A DNA stretch of 64,000 nucleotides. Source: Megalopta genalis. Taxonomy: Eukaryota; Arthropoda; Insecta; Hymenoptera; Halictidae. A program made the translations under genes and the position numbers. Below are positions 39,201 through 51,936 of this stretch, piece after piece. Positions within the stretch are counted from its first letter, which is position 1. The number at the start of each line of letters is the position of its first letter. The stretch spans positions 1-64,000 of the forward strand of contig NW_027476686.1 in NCBI RefSeq assembly GCF_051020955.1, read 5' to 3'. The notes beneath the pieces are model-generated. The model searched no databases. It saw nothing but the letters and a program-made list of their open reading frames with translations, and was not told the origin of the DNA.

Positions 39201-41024
39201 GCTTCAAATCCATGCAAAACGAATGATTTAGCTTCACATACTTGAAAATATAAGTGATATGGCTTCAAATGCAGGCGAAACAAACGAGTTAGCTTCAAAC
39301 CCATGCGAAACACATGATTTAGCATCTAATCAATGCGTAGTAGAGGCCTGATCTTCGAATCCATGCGAAGCAAATGGTTTAGCTTCAAATACTTGTGATA
39401 TACATAATTTAGTTTCAACAGCATGCGAAACAAACGAGTTAGATTCAAATCCATGCGAAACAAATGATTTAGCTACAAATCAATGCGAAGTAGAAGGGTT
39501 ACCTTCGAATCCATGCGAAACAAATGGTTTAGGCGCAAATACTTGTGATATACATGACTTAGATTCAACAGCATGCGAAACAAACGAGTCAGCTTCAAAT
39601 CCATGCGGAACACATGATTTAGCTTCAAATCAATGCGAAGTGGAAGGCTTATATTCGAATCCATGCGAAACGAATAGTTTAGCTTCAAATACTTTTGATA
39701 TACATGATTCAGCTTCAACTGCCTGCGAAACAAACGAGTTAGCTTCAAATCCATGCGAAACACATGAATTACCATCAAGTCAACGCGAAGTTGATGGCTT
39801 AGCTTCATATCCATGCAAAACGAATGATTTAGCTTCACATACTTGAAAATATAAGTGATATGGCTTCAAATGCAGGCGAAACAAACGAGTTAGCTTCAAA
39901 CCCATGCGAAACACATGATTTAGCATCTAATCAATGCGAAGTAGAGGCCTGATCTTCAAATCCATGCGAAACACATCATTTAGCTTCAAATCAATGCGAA
40001 TTAGAAGGGTTATCTTCGAATCCATGCGAAACATATGATATAGCTTCAAATACTTGTGATATACATGATTTAGCTTCAACAACATGCTAAACAAACGAGT
40101 TAGCTTCAAGTCCAAACGAAAAACATGATTTAGTATCAAGTCAACGCGAAGTAGAAGGCTTATCTTCGAATCCATGCGAAACAAATGGTTTAGCTTCAAA
40201 TACTTCTGATATACATGATTTAGCTTCGACAGCATGCGAAACTAACGAGTTAGCTTCAAATCCATGCGAAACACATGATTTAGATTAAAATCAATGCGAA
40301 GTAGAAGGGTTACCTTCCAATCCATGCGAAACAAATGGTTTAGCCGCAAATACTTGTGATATACATGATTCAGCTTCAACTGCATGCGAAACAAACGAGT
40401 CAGCTTCAAATACATGCGGAACACATGATTTAGCTTCAAATCAATGCGAAGTGGAAGGCTTATCTTCGAATCCATGCGAAACGAATAGTTTAGCTTCAAA
40501 TACTTTTGATATACATGATTCAGCTTCAACTGCCTGCGAAACAAACGAGTTAGATTCAAATCCATGCGAAACACATGATTTAGCCTCAAATCAATGCGAA
40601 GTAGAAGGGTTACCTTCGAATCCATGCGAAACAAATGGTTTAGCAGCAAATACTTGTGATATACATGTTTTAGCTTCAACTGCATGCGAAACAAACGAGG
40701 TAGCTTCAAGTCCATGCGAAACACATGATTTAGCATCTAATCAATGCGAAGTAGAAGGGTTACCTTCGAATCGATGCGAAACAAATGATTTAGCTGCAAA
40801 TACTTGTGATATACATGATTTAGCTTCAACAGCATGCGAAACTAACGAGTTAGCTTCAAATCCATGCGAAACACATGATTTAGATTAAAATCAATGCGAA
40901 GTAGAAGGGTTACCTTCCAATCCATGCAAAACAAATGGTTTAGCAGCAAATACTTGTGATATACATGTTTTAGCTTCAACTGCATGCGAAACAAACGAGG
41001 TAGCTTCAAGTCCATGCGAACACA
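36283..41024. repeat. 4.6-kb segmental duplication, copy 2 (4,742 bp)
   Basis: This follows copy 1 at +4,592 to about 40,240, then at +4,442 (one pentamer fewer) to about 40,560, then at +4,742 at the right end (two pentamers more). At 41,025 the starting motif of both copies (a monomer leading to gcgaattagaagg) begins again, so a third partial copy follows. The net changes are all whole pentamers, as expected from unequal exchange in register. No gene. Confidence 0.86.
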
Positions 41025-43504
41025 TGATTTAGCTTCAAATCAATGCGAATTAGAAGGGTTATCTTCGAATCCATGCGAAACATATGATATAGCTTCAAAT
41101 ACTTGTGATATACATGATTTAGCTTCAACAACATGCTAAACAAACGAGTTAGCTTCAAGTCCAAACGAAAAACATGATTTAGTATCAAGTCAACGCGAAG
41201 TAGGAGGCTTATCTTCGAATCCATGCGAAACAAATGGTTTAGCTTCAAATACTTGTGATATACATGATTTAGCTTCAACAGCATGCGAAACTAACGAGTT
41301 AGCTTCAAATCCATGCGAAACACATGATTTAGATTAAAATCAATGCGAAGTAGAAGGGTTACCTTCGAATCCATGCGAAACAATTGGTTTAGCCGCAAAT
41401 ACTTTTGATATACATGATTCAGCTTCAACTGCCTGCGAAACAAACGAGTTAGCTTCAAATCCATGCGAAACACATGAATTAGCATCAAGTCAACGCGAAG
41501 TTGATGGCTTAGCTTCAAATCCATGCAAAACGAATGATTTAGCTTCACATACTTGAAAATATAAGTGATATGGCTTCAAATGCAGGCGAAACAAACGAGT
41601 TAGCTTCAAACCCATGCGAAACGCATGATTTAGCATCTAATCAATGCGAAGTAGAAGGCTGATCTTCGAATCCATGCGAAGCAAATGGTGTAGTTTCAAA
41701 TACTTGTGATATACATGATTTAGTTTCAACGGCATGCGAAACAAACGAGTTAGATTCAAATCCATGCGAAACACATGATTTAGCTTCAAATCAATGCGAA
41801 GTAGAAGGGTTACCTTCGAATCCATGCGAAACAAATGGTTTAGCAGCAAATACTTGTGATACACATGTTTTAGCTTCAACTGCATGCGAAACAAACGAGG
41901 TAGCTTCAAGTCCATGCGAACACATGATTTAGCTTCAAATCAATGCGAATTAGAAGGGTTATCTTCGAATCCATGCGAAACATATGATATAGCTTCAAAT
42001 ACTTGTGATATACATGATTTAGCTTCAACAACATGCTAAACAAACGAGTTAGCTTCAAGTCCAAACGAAAAACATGATTTAGTATCAAGTCAACGCGAAG
42101 TTGATGGCTTTGCTTCAAATAAATGCGAAAAGAATGATTTAGCTTCACATACCTGTGAATATAAGTGATATAGCTTCAAATACTTGTGATATACATGATT
42201 TAGTTTCAACAGCATGCGAAACAAACGAGTTAGCTTCAAATCCATGCGAAACACATGATTTAGCATCTAATCAATGCGAAGTAGAAGGCTGATCTTCGAA
42301 TCCATGCGAAACAAATGGTTTAGCTTCAAATACTTGTGATACACTTGATTTAGCTTCAACAGCATGCGAAGCAAACGAGTTAGCTTCAAATCCATGCGAA
42401 CACATGATTTAGCTTCAAATCAATGCGAAGTAGGAGGCTTATCTTCGAATCCATGTGAAACGAATAGTTTAGCTTCAAATACTTTTGATATACATGATTC
42501 AGCTTCAACTGCCTGCGAAACAAACAAGTTAGCTTCAAATCCATGCGAAACACATGAATAAGCATCAAGTCAACGCGAAGTTGATGGCTTAGCTTCAAAT
42601 CCATGCAAAACGAATGATTTAGCTTCACATACTTGAAAATATAAGTGATATGGCTTCAAATGCAGGCGAAACAAACGAGTTAGCTTCAAACCCATGCGAA
42701 ACACATGATTTAGCATCTAATCAATGCGAAGTAGAGGCCTGATCTTCGAATCCATGCGAAGCAAATGGTTTAGCTTCAAATACTTGTGATATACATAATT
42801 TAGATTCAACAGCATGCGAAACAAACGAGTTAGATTCAAATCCATGCGAAACAAATGATTTAGCTTCAAATCAATGCGAAGTAGAAGGGTTACCTTCGAA
42901 TCCATGCGAAACAAATGGTTTAGCAGCAAATACTTGTGATATACATGTTTTAGCTTCAACTGCATGCGAAACAAACGAGGTAGCTTCAAGTCCATGCGAA
43001 CACATGATTTAGCTTCAAATCAATGCGAGGTAGGAGGCTTATCTTCGAATCCATGCGAAACAAATGGTTTAGCTTCAAATACTTGTGATATACATGACTT
43101 AGCTTCAACAGCATGCGAAACAAACGAGTTAGCTTCAAATCCATGCGAAACACATGATTTAGCTTCAAATCAATGCGAATTAGAAGGGTTATCTTCGAAT
43201 CCATGCGAAACATATGATATAGCTTCAAATACTTGTGATATACATGATTTAGCTTCAACAACATGCTAAACAAACGAGTTAGCTTCAAGTCCAAACGAAA
43301 AACATGATTTAGTATCAAGTCAACGCGAAGTTGATGGCTTTGCTTCAAATAAATGCGAAAAGAATGATTTAGCTTCACATACTTGTGAATATAAGTGATA
43401 TAGCTTCAAATACTTGTGATATACATGATTTAGTTTCAACAGCATGCGAAACAAACGAGTTAGCTTCAAATCCATGCGAAACACATGATTTAGCATCTAA
43501 TCAA
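41025..43504. repeat. Mosaic block between two large duplications
   Basis: This starts as a third partial copy of the 4.6-kb unit (41,025-41,400) and then becomes a mixture of pentamers shared with both sides. The stretch 42964-43378 recurs at 44044-44458 (1,080 bp = 36 monomers). The D variant gcgaaactaacgag is last seen at about 41,287. A CpG-to-TpG change (ccatgtgaaacg) is seen at about 42,455. No gene and no unrelated sequence. Confidence 0.8.
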
Positions 43505-46500
43505 TGCGAAGCAGAAGGCTGATCTTCGAATCCATGCGAAGCAAATGGTTTAGCTACAAATACTTGTGATATACATGATTTAGTTTCAATAGCATGCGAA
43601 ACAAACGAGTTAGATTCAAATCCATGCGAAGCAAATGATTTAGCTTCAAATCAATGCGAAGTAGAAGGCTGATCTTCGAATCCATGCGAAGCAAATGGTT
43701 TAGCTTCAAATACTTGTGATATACATGATTCAGCTTCAACTGCATGCGAAACAAACGAGTCAGCTTCAAATCCATGCGGAACACATAATTTAGCTTCAAA
43801 TCAATGCGAAGCAGGAGGCTTATCTTCGAATCCATGCGAAACAAATGGTTTAGCTTCAAATACTTGTGATATACATGATTTAGCTTCAACAGCATGCGAA
43901 ACAAACGAGGTAGCTTCAAATCCATGCGAAACACATGATTTAGATTAAAATCAATGCGAAGTAGAAGGGTTACCTTCGAATCCATGCGAAACAAATGGTT
44001 TAGCCGCAAATACTTGTGATATACATGACTTAGCTTTAACAGCATGCGAAACAAACGAGGTAGCTTCAAGTCCATGCGAACACATGATTTAGCTTCAAAT
44101 CAATGCGAGGTAGGAGGCTTATCTTCGAATCCATGCGAAACAAATGGTTTAGCTTCAAATACTTGTGATATACATGACTTAGCTTCAACAGCATGCGAAA
44201 CAAACGAGTTAGCTTCAAATCCATGCGAAACACATGATTTAGCTTCAAATCAATGCGAATTAGAAGGGTTATCTTCGAATCCATGCGAAACATATGATAT
44301 AGCTTCAAATACTTGTGATATACATGATTTAGCTTCAACAACATGCTAAACAAACGAGTTAGCTTCAAGTCCAAACGAAAAACATGATTTAGTATCAAGT
44401 CAACGCGAAGTTGATGGCTTTGCTTCAAATAAATGCGAAAAGAATGATTTAGCTTCACATACTTGTGAATATAAGTGATATAGCTTCAAATACTTGTGAT
44501 ATACATGATTTAGTTTCAACAGCATGCGAAACAAACGAGTTAGATTCAAATCCATGCGAAACACATGATTTAGCTTCAAATCAATGCGAAGTAGAAGGGT
44601 TACCTTCGAATCCATGCGAAACAAATGGTTTAGCCGCAAATACTTGTGATATACATGACTTAGCTTTAACAACATGCGAAACAAACGAGGTAGCTTCAAA
44701 TCCATGCGAACACATGATTTAGCTTCAAATCAATGCGAAGTAGGAGGCTTATCTTCGAATCCATGCGAAACAAATGGTTTAGCTTCAAATACTTGTGATA
44801 TGCATGATTTAGCTTCAACAGTATGCGAAACAAACGAGTTAGCTTCAAATCCATGCGAAACGCATGATTTACCATCTAATACATGCGAAGTAGAAGGCTG
44901 ATCTTCGAATCCATGCGAAGCAAATGGTTTGGCTTCAAATACTTGTGATACACTAGATTTAGCTTCAACGGCATGCGAAACAAACGAGTTAGATTCAAAT
45001 CCATGCGAAACACATGATTTAGCTTCAAATCAATGCGAAGTAGAAGGGTTACCTTCGAATCCATGCGAAACAAATGGTTTAGCCGCAAATACTTGTGATA
45101 TACATGACTTAGCTTTAACAGCATGCGAAACAAACGAGGTAGCTTCAAGTCCATGCGAACACATGATTTAGCTTCAAATCAATGCGAGGTAGGAGGCTTA
45201 TCTTCGAATCCATGCGAAACAAATGGTTTAGCTTCAAAAACTTGTGATATACATGACTTAGCTTCAACAGCATGCGAAACAAACGAGTTAGCTTCAAATC
45301 CATGCGAAACACATGATTTAGCTTCAAATCAATGCGAATTAGAAGGGTTATCTTCGAATCCATGCGAAACATATGATATAGCTTCAAATACTTGTGATAT
45401 ACATGATTTAGCTTCAACAACATGCTAAACAAACGAGTTAGCTTCAAGTCCAAACGAAAAACATGATTTAGTATCAAGTCAACGCGAAGTTGATGGCTTT
45501 GCTTCAAATAAATGCGAAAAGAATGATTTAGCTTCACATACTTGTGAATATAAGTGATATAGCTTCAAATACTTGTGATATACATGATTTAGTTTCAACA
45601 GCATGCGAAACAAACGAGTTAGCTTCAAATCCATGCGAAACACATGATTTAGCATCTAATCAATGCGAAGTAGAAGGCTGATCTTCGAATCCATGCGAAA
45701 CAAATGGTTTAGCTTTAAATACTTGTGATACACTTGATTTAGCTTCAACAGCATGCGAAGCAAACGAGTTAGCTTCAAATCCATGCGAACACATGATTTA
45801 GCTTCAAATCAATGCGAAGTAGGAGGCTTATCTTCGAATCCATGCAAAACAAATGGTTTAGCTTCAAATACTTGTGATATACATGATTTAGCTTCAACAG
45901 CATGCGAAACAAACGAGTTAGCTTCAAATCCATGCGAAACACATGATTTAGATTCAAATCAATGCGAAGTAGAAGGGTTACCTTCGAATCCATGCGAAAC
46001 AAATGGTTTAGCCGCAAATACTTGTGATATACATGATTCAGCTTCAACTACATGCGAAACAAACGAGTCAGCTTCAAATCCATGCGGAACACATGATTTA
46101 GCTTCAAATCAATGCGAAGTGGAAGGCTTATCTTCGAATCCATGCGAAACGAATATTTTAGCTTCAAATACTTTTGATATACATGATTCAGCTTCAACTG
46201 CCTGCGAAACAAACGAGTTAGCTTCAAATCCATGCGAAACACATGAATAAGCATCGAGTCAACGCGAAGTTGATGGCTTAGCTTCAAATCCATGCAAAAC
46301 GAATGATTTAGCTTCACATACTTGAAAATATAAGTGATATGGCTTCAAATGCAGGCGAAACAAACGAGTTAGCTTCAAACCCATGCGAAACACATGATTT
46401 AGCATCTAATCAATGCGAAGTAGAAGGCTGATTTTCGAATCCATGCGAAGCAAATGGTTTAGCTTCAAATACTTGTGATATACATGATTTAGTTTCAACA

Positions 46501-48690
46501 GCATGCGAAACAAACGAGTTAGATTCAAATCCATGCGAAACAAATGATTTAGCTTCAAATCAATGCGAAGTAGAAGGGTTACCTTCGAATCCATGCGAAA
46601 CAAATGGTTTAGCCGCAAATACTTGTGATATACATGATTCAGCTTCAACTGCATGCGAAACAAACGAGTCAGCTTCAAATCCATGCGGAACACATGATTT
46701 AGCTTCAAATCAATGCGAAGTGGAAGGCTTATCTTCGAATCCATGCGAAGCAAATGGTTTAGCTTCAAATACTTGTGATATACATGATTCAGCTTCAACA
46801 GCATGCGAAACAAACGAGGTAGCTTCAAATCCATGCGAAACACATGATTTAGATTAAAATCAATGCGAAGTAGAAGGGTTACCTTCGAATCCATGCGAAA
46901 CAAATGGTTTAGCCGCAAATACTTGTGATATACATGACTTAGCTTTAACAGCATGCGAAACAAACGAGGTAGCTTCAAGTCCATGCGAACACATGATTTA
47001 GCTTCAAATCAATGCGAGGTAGGAGGCTTATCTTCGAATCCATGCGAAACAAATGGTTTAGCTTCAAATACTTGTGATATACATGACTTAGCTTCAACAG
47101 CATGCGAAACAAACGAGTTAGCTTCAAATCCATGCGAAACACATGATTTAGCTTCAAATCAATGCGAATTAGAAGGGTTATCTTCGAATCCATGCGAAAC
47201 ATATGATATAGCTTCAAATACTTGTGATATACATGATTTAGCTTCAACAACATGCTAAACAAACGAGTTAGCTTCAAGTCCAAACGAAAAACATGATTTA
47301 GTATCAAGTCAACGCGAAGTTGATGGCTTTGCTTCAAATAAATGCGAAAAGAATGATTTAGCTTCACATACTTGTGAATATAAGTGATATAGCTTCAAAT
47401 ACTTGTGATATACATGATTTAGTTTCAACAGCATGCGAAACAAACGAGTTAGATTCAAATCCATGCGAAACACATGATTTAGCTTCAAATCAATGCGAAG
47501 TAGAAGGGTTACCTTCGAATCCATGCGAAACAAATGGTTTAGCCGCAAATACTTGTGATATACATGACTTAGCTTTAACAACATGCGAAACAAACGAGGT
47601 AGCTTCAAATCCATGCGAACACATGATTTAGCTTCAAATCAATGCGAAGTAGGAGGCTTATCTTCGAATCCATGCGAAACAAATGGTTTAGCTTCAAATA
47701 CTTGTGATATGCATGATTTAGCTTCAACAGTATGCGAAACAAACGAGTTAGCTTCAAATCCATGCGAAACGCATGATTTACCATCTAATACATGCGAAGT
47801 AGAAGGCTGATCTTCGAATCCATGCGAAGCAAATGGTTTGGCTTCAAATACTTGTGATACACTAGATTTAGCTTCAACGGCATGCGAAACAAACGAGTTA
47901 GATTCAAATCCATGCGAAACACATGATTTAGCTTCAAATCAATGCGAAGTAGAAGGGTTACCTTCGAATCCATGCGAAACAAATGGTTTAGCCGCAAATA
48001 CTTGTGATATACATGACTTAGCTTTAACAGCATGCGAAACAAACGAGGTAGCTTCAAGTCCATGCGAACACATGATTTAGCTTCAAATCAATGCGAGGTA
48101 GGAGGCTTATCTTCGAATCCATGCGAAACAAATGGTTTAGCTTCAAAAACTTGTGATATACATGACTTAGCTTCAACAGCATGCGAAACAAACGAGTTAG
48201 CTTCAAATCCATGCGAAACACATGATTTAGCATCTAATCAATGCGAAGCAGAAGGCTGATCTTCGAATCCATGCGAAGCAAATGGTTTAGCTACAAATAC
48301 TTGTGATATACATGATTTAGTTTCAATAGCATGCGAAACAAACGAGTTAGATTCAAATCCATGCGAAACACATGATTTAGCTTCAAATCAATGCGAAGTA
48401 GAAGGGTTACCTTCGAATCCATGCGAAACAAATGGTTTAGCCGCAAATACTTGTGATATACATGACTTAGCTTTAACAGCATGCGAAACAAACGAGGTAG
48501 CTTCAAGTCCATGCGAACACATGATTTAGCTTCAAATCAATGCGAGGTAGGAGGCTTATCTTCGAATCCATGCGAAACAAATGGTTTAGCTTCAAAAACT
48601 TGTGATATACATGACTTAGCTTCAACAGCATGCGAAACAAACGAGTTAGCTTCAAATCCATGCGAAACACATGATTTAGCATCTAATCAA
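43505..48690. repeat. 5.2-kb segmental duplication, copy 1, with nested duplications
   Basis: The segment 43,505-46,750 recurs at 48,691-51,936 (offset 5,186). Within it, 43,885-45,320 recurs at 46,794-48,229 (offset 2,909), and 47,881-48,329 is repeated in tandem at 48,330-48,778 (449 bp = fifteen monomers including one of 29 bp). The rare variant gcgaagcagaagg marks three corresponding places at about 43,505, 48,242 and 48,691. The variant caaaaacttg is shared by the nested copies near 45,237, 48,146 and 48,595, but the 5,186-bp counterpart near 50,423 has caaatacttg. No gene. Confidence 0.85.
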
Positions 48691-51600
48691 TGCGAAGCAG
48701 AAGGCTGATCTTCGAATCCATGCGAAGCAAATGGTTTAGCTACAAATACTTGTGATATACATGATTTAGTTTCAATAGCATGCGAAACAAACGAGTTAGA
48801 TTCAAATCCATGCGAAGCAAATGATTTAGCTTCAAATCAATGCGAAGTAGAAGGCTGATCTTCGAATCCATGCGAAGCAAATGGTTTAGCTTCAAATACT
48901 TGTGATATACATGATTCAGCTTCAACTGCATGCGAAACAAACGAGTCAGCTTCAAATCCATGCGGAACACATAATTTAGCTTCAAATCAATGCGAAGTAG
49001 GAGGCTTATCTTCGAATCCATGCGAAACAAATGGTTTAGCTTCAAATACTTGTGATATACATGATTTAGCTTCAACAGCATGCGAAACAAACGAGGTAGC
49101 TTCAAATCCATGCGAAACACATGATTTAGATTAAAATCAATGCGAAGTAGAAGGGTTACCTTCGAATCCATGCGAAACAAATGGTTTAGCCGCAAATACT
49201 TGTGATATACATGACTTAGCTTTAACAGCATGCGAAACAAACGAGGTAGCTTCAAGTCCATGCGAACACATGATTTAGCTTCAAATCAATGCGAGGTAGG
49301 AGGCTTATCTTCGAATCCATGCGAAACAAATGGTTTAGCTTCAAATACTTGTGATATACATGACTTAGCTTCAACAGCATGCGAAACAAACGAGTTAGCT
49401 TCAAATCCATGCGAAACACATGATTTAGCTTCAAATCAATGCGAATTAGAAGGGTTATCTTCGAATCCATGCGAAACATATGATATAGCTTCAAATACTT
49501 GTGATATACATGATTTAGCTTCAACAACATGCTAAACAAACGAGTTAGCTTCAAGTCCAAACGAAAAACATGATTTAGTATCAAGTCAACGCGAAGTTGA
49601 TGGCTTTGCTTCAAATAAATGCGAAAAGAATGATTTAGCTTCACATACTTGTGAATATAAGTGATATAGCTTCAAATACTTGTGATATACATGATTTAGT
49701 TTCAACAGCATGCGAAACAAACGAGTTAGATTCAAATCCATGCGAAACACATGATTTAGCTTCAAATCAATGCGAAGTAGAAGGGTTACCTTCGAATCCA
49801 TGCGAAACAAATGGTTTAGCCGCAAATACTTGTGATATACATGACTTAGCTTTAACAACATGCGAAACAAACGAGGTAGCTTCAAATCCATGCGAACACA
49901 TGATTTAGCTTCAAATCAATGCGAAGTAGGAGGCTTATCTTCGAATCCATGCGAAACAAATGGTTTAGCTTCAAATACTTGTGATATGCATGATTTAGCT
50001 TCAACAGTATGCGAAACAAACGAGTTAGCTTCAAATCCATGCGAAACGCATGATTTACCATCTAATACATGCGAAGTAGAAGGCTGATCTTCGAATCCAT
50101 GCGAAGCAAATGGTTTGGCTTCAAATACTTGTGATACACTAGATTTAGCTTCAACGGCATGCGAAACAAACGAGTTAGATTCAAATCCATGCGAAACACA
50201 TGATTTAGCTTCAAATCAATGCGAAGTAGAAGGGTTACCTTCGAATCCATGCGAAACAAATGGTTTAGCCGCAAATACTTGTGATATACATGACTTAGCT
50301 TTAACAGCATGCGAAACAAACGAGGTAGCTTCAAGTCCATGCGAACACATGATTTAGCTTCAAATCAATGCGAGGTAGGAGGCTTATCTTCGAATCCATG
50401 CGAAACAAATGGTTTAGCTTCAAATACTTGTGATATACATGACTTAGCTTCAACAGCATGCGAAACAAACGAGTTAGCTTCAAATCCATGCGAAACACAT
50501 GATTTAGCTTCAAATCAATGCGAATTAGAAGGGTTATCTTCGAATCCATGCGAAACATATGATATAGCTTCAAATACTTGTGATATACATGATTTAGCTT
50601 CAACAACATGCTAAACAAACGAGTTAGCTTCAAGTCCAAACGAAAAACATGATTTAGTATCAAGTCAACGCGAAGTTGATGGCTTTGCTTCAAATAAATG
50701 CGAAAAGAATGATTTAGCTTCACATACTTGTGAATATAAGTGATATAGCTTCAAATACTTGTGATATACATGATTTAGTTTCAACAGCATGCGAAACAAA
50801 CGAGTTAGCTTCAAATCCATGCGAAACACATGATTTAGCATCTAATCAATGCGAAGTAGAAGACTGATCTTCGAATCCATGCGAAACAAATGGTTTAGCT
50901 TCAAATACTTGTGATACACTTGATTTAGCTTCAACAGCATGCGAAGCAAACGAGTTAGCTTCAAATCCATGCGAACACATGATTTAGCTTCAAATCAATG
51001 CGAAGTAGGAGGCTTATCTTCGAATCCATGCAAAACAAATGGTTTAGCTTCAAATACTTGTGATATACATGATTTAGCTTCAACAGCATGCGAAACAAAC
51101 GAGTTAGCTTCAAATCCATGCGAAACACATGATTTAGATTCAAATCAATGCGAAGTAGAAGGGTTACCTTCGAATCCATGCGAAACAAATGGTTTAGCCG
51201 CAAATACTTGTGATATACATGATTCAGCTTCAACTACATGCGAAACAAACGAGTCAGCTTCAAATCCATGCGGAACACATGATTTAGCTTCAAATCAATG
51301 CGAAGTGGAAGGCTTATCTTCGAATCCATGCGAAACGAATATTTTAGCTTCAAATACTTTTGATATACATGATTCAGCTTCAACTGCCTGCGAAACAAAC
51401 GAGTTAGCTTCAAATCCATGCGAAACACATGAATAAGCATCAAGTCAACGCGAAGTTGATGGCTTAGCTTCAAATCCATGCAAAACGAATGATTTAGCTT
51501 CACATACTTGAAAATATAAGTGATATGGCTTCAAATGCAGGCGAAACAAACGAGTTAGCTTCAAACCCATGCGAAACACATGATTTAGCATCTAATCAAT

Positions 51601-51936
51601 GCGAAGTAGAAGGCTGATTTTCGAATCCATGCGAAGCAAATGGTTTAGCTTCAAATACTTGTGATATACATGATTTAGTTTCAACAGCATGCGAAACAAA
51701 CGAGTTAGATTCAAATCCATGCGAAACAAATGATTTAGCTTCAAATCAATGCGAAGTAGAAGGGTTACCTTCGAATCCATGCGAAACAAATGGTTTAGCC
51801 GCAAATACTTGTGATATACATGATTCAGCTTCAACTGCATGCGAAACAAACGAGTCAGCTTCAAATCCATGCGGAACACATGATTTAGCTTCAAATCAAT
51901 GCGAAGTGGAAGGCTTATCTTCGAATCCATGCGAAA
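48691..51936. repeat. 5.2-kb segmental duplication, copy 2
   Basis: This corresponds to 43,505-46,750 base for base at offset 5,186, with few differences by eye: gaagtaggagg at about 48,994 against gaagcaggagg, caaatacttg at about 50,423 against caaaaacttg, gaagactg at about 50,860 against gaaggctg, and catcaagtc at about 51,440 against catcgagtc. Homology ends at about 51,936, where this copy continues into an aatattttagc monomer and copy 1 into a gcaaatggtttag monomer. No gene. Confidence 0.86.
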
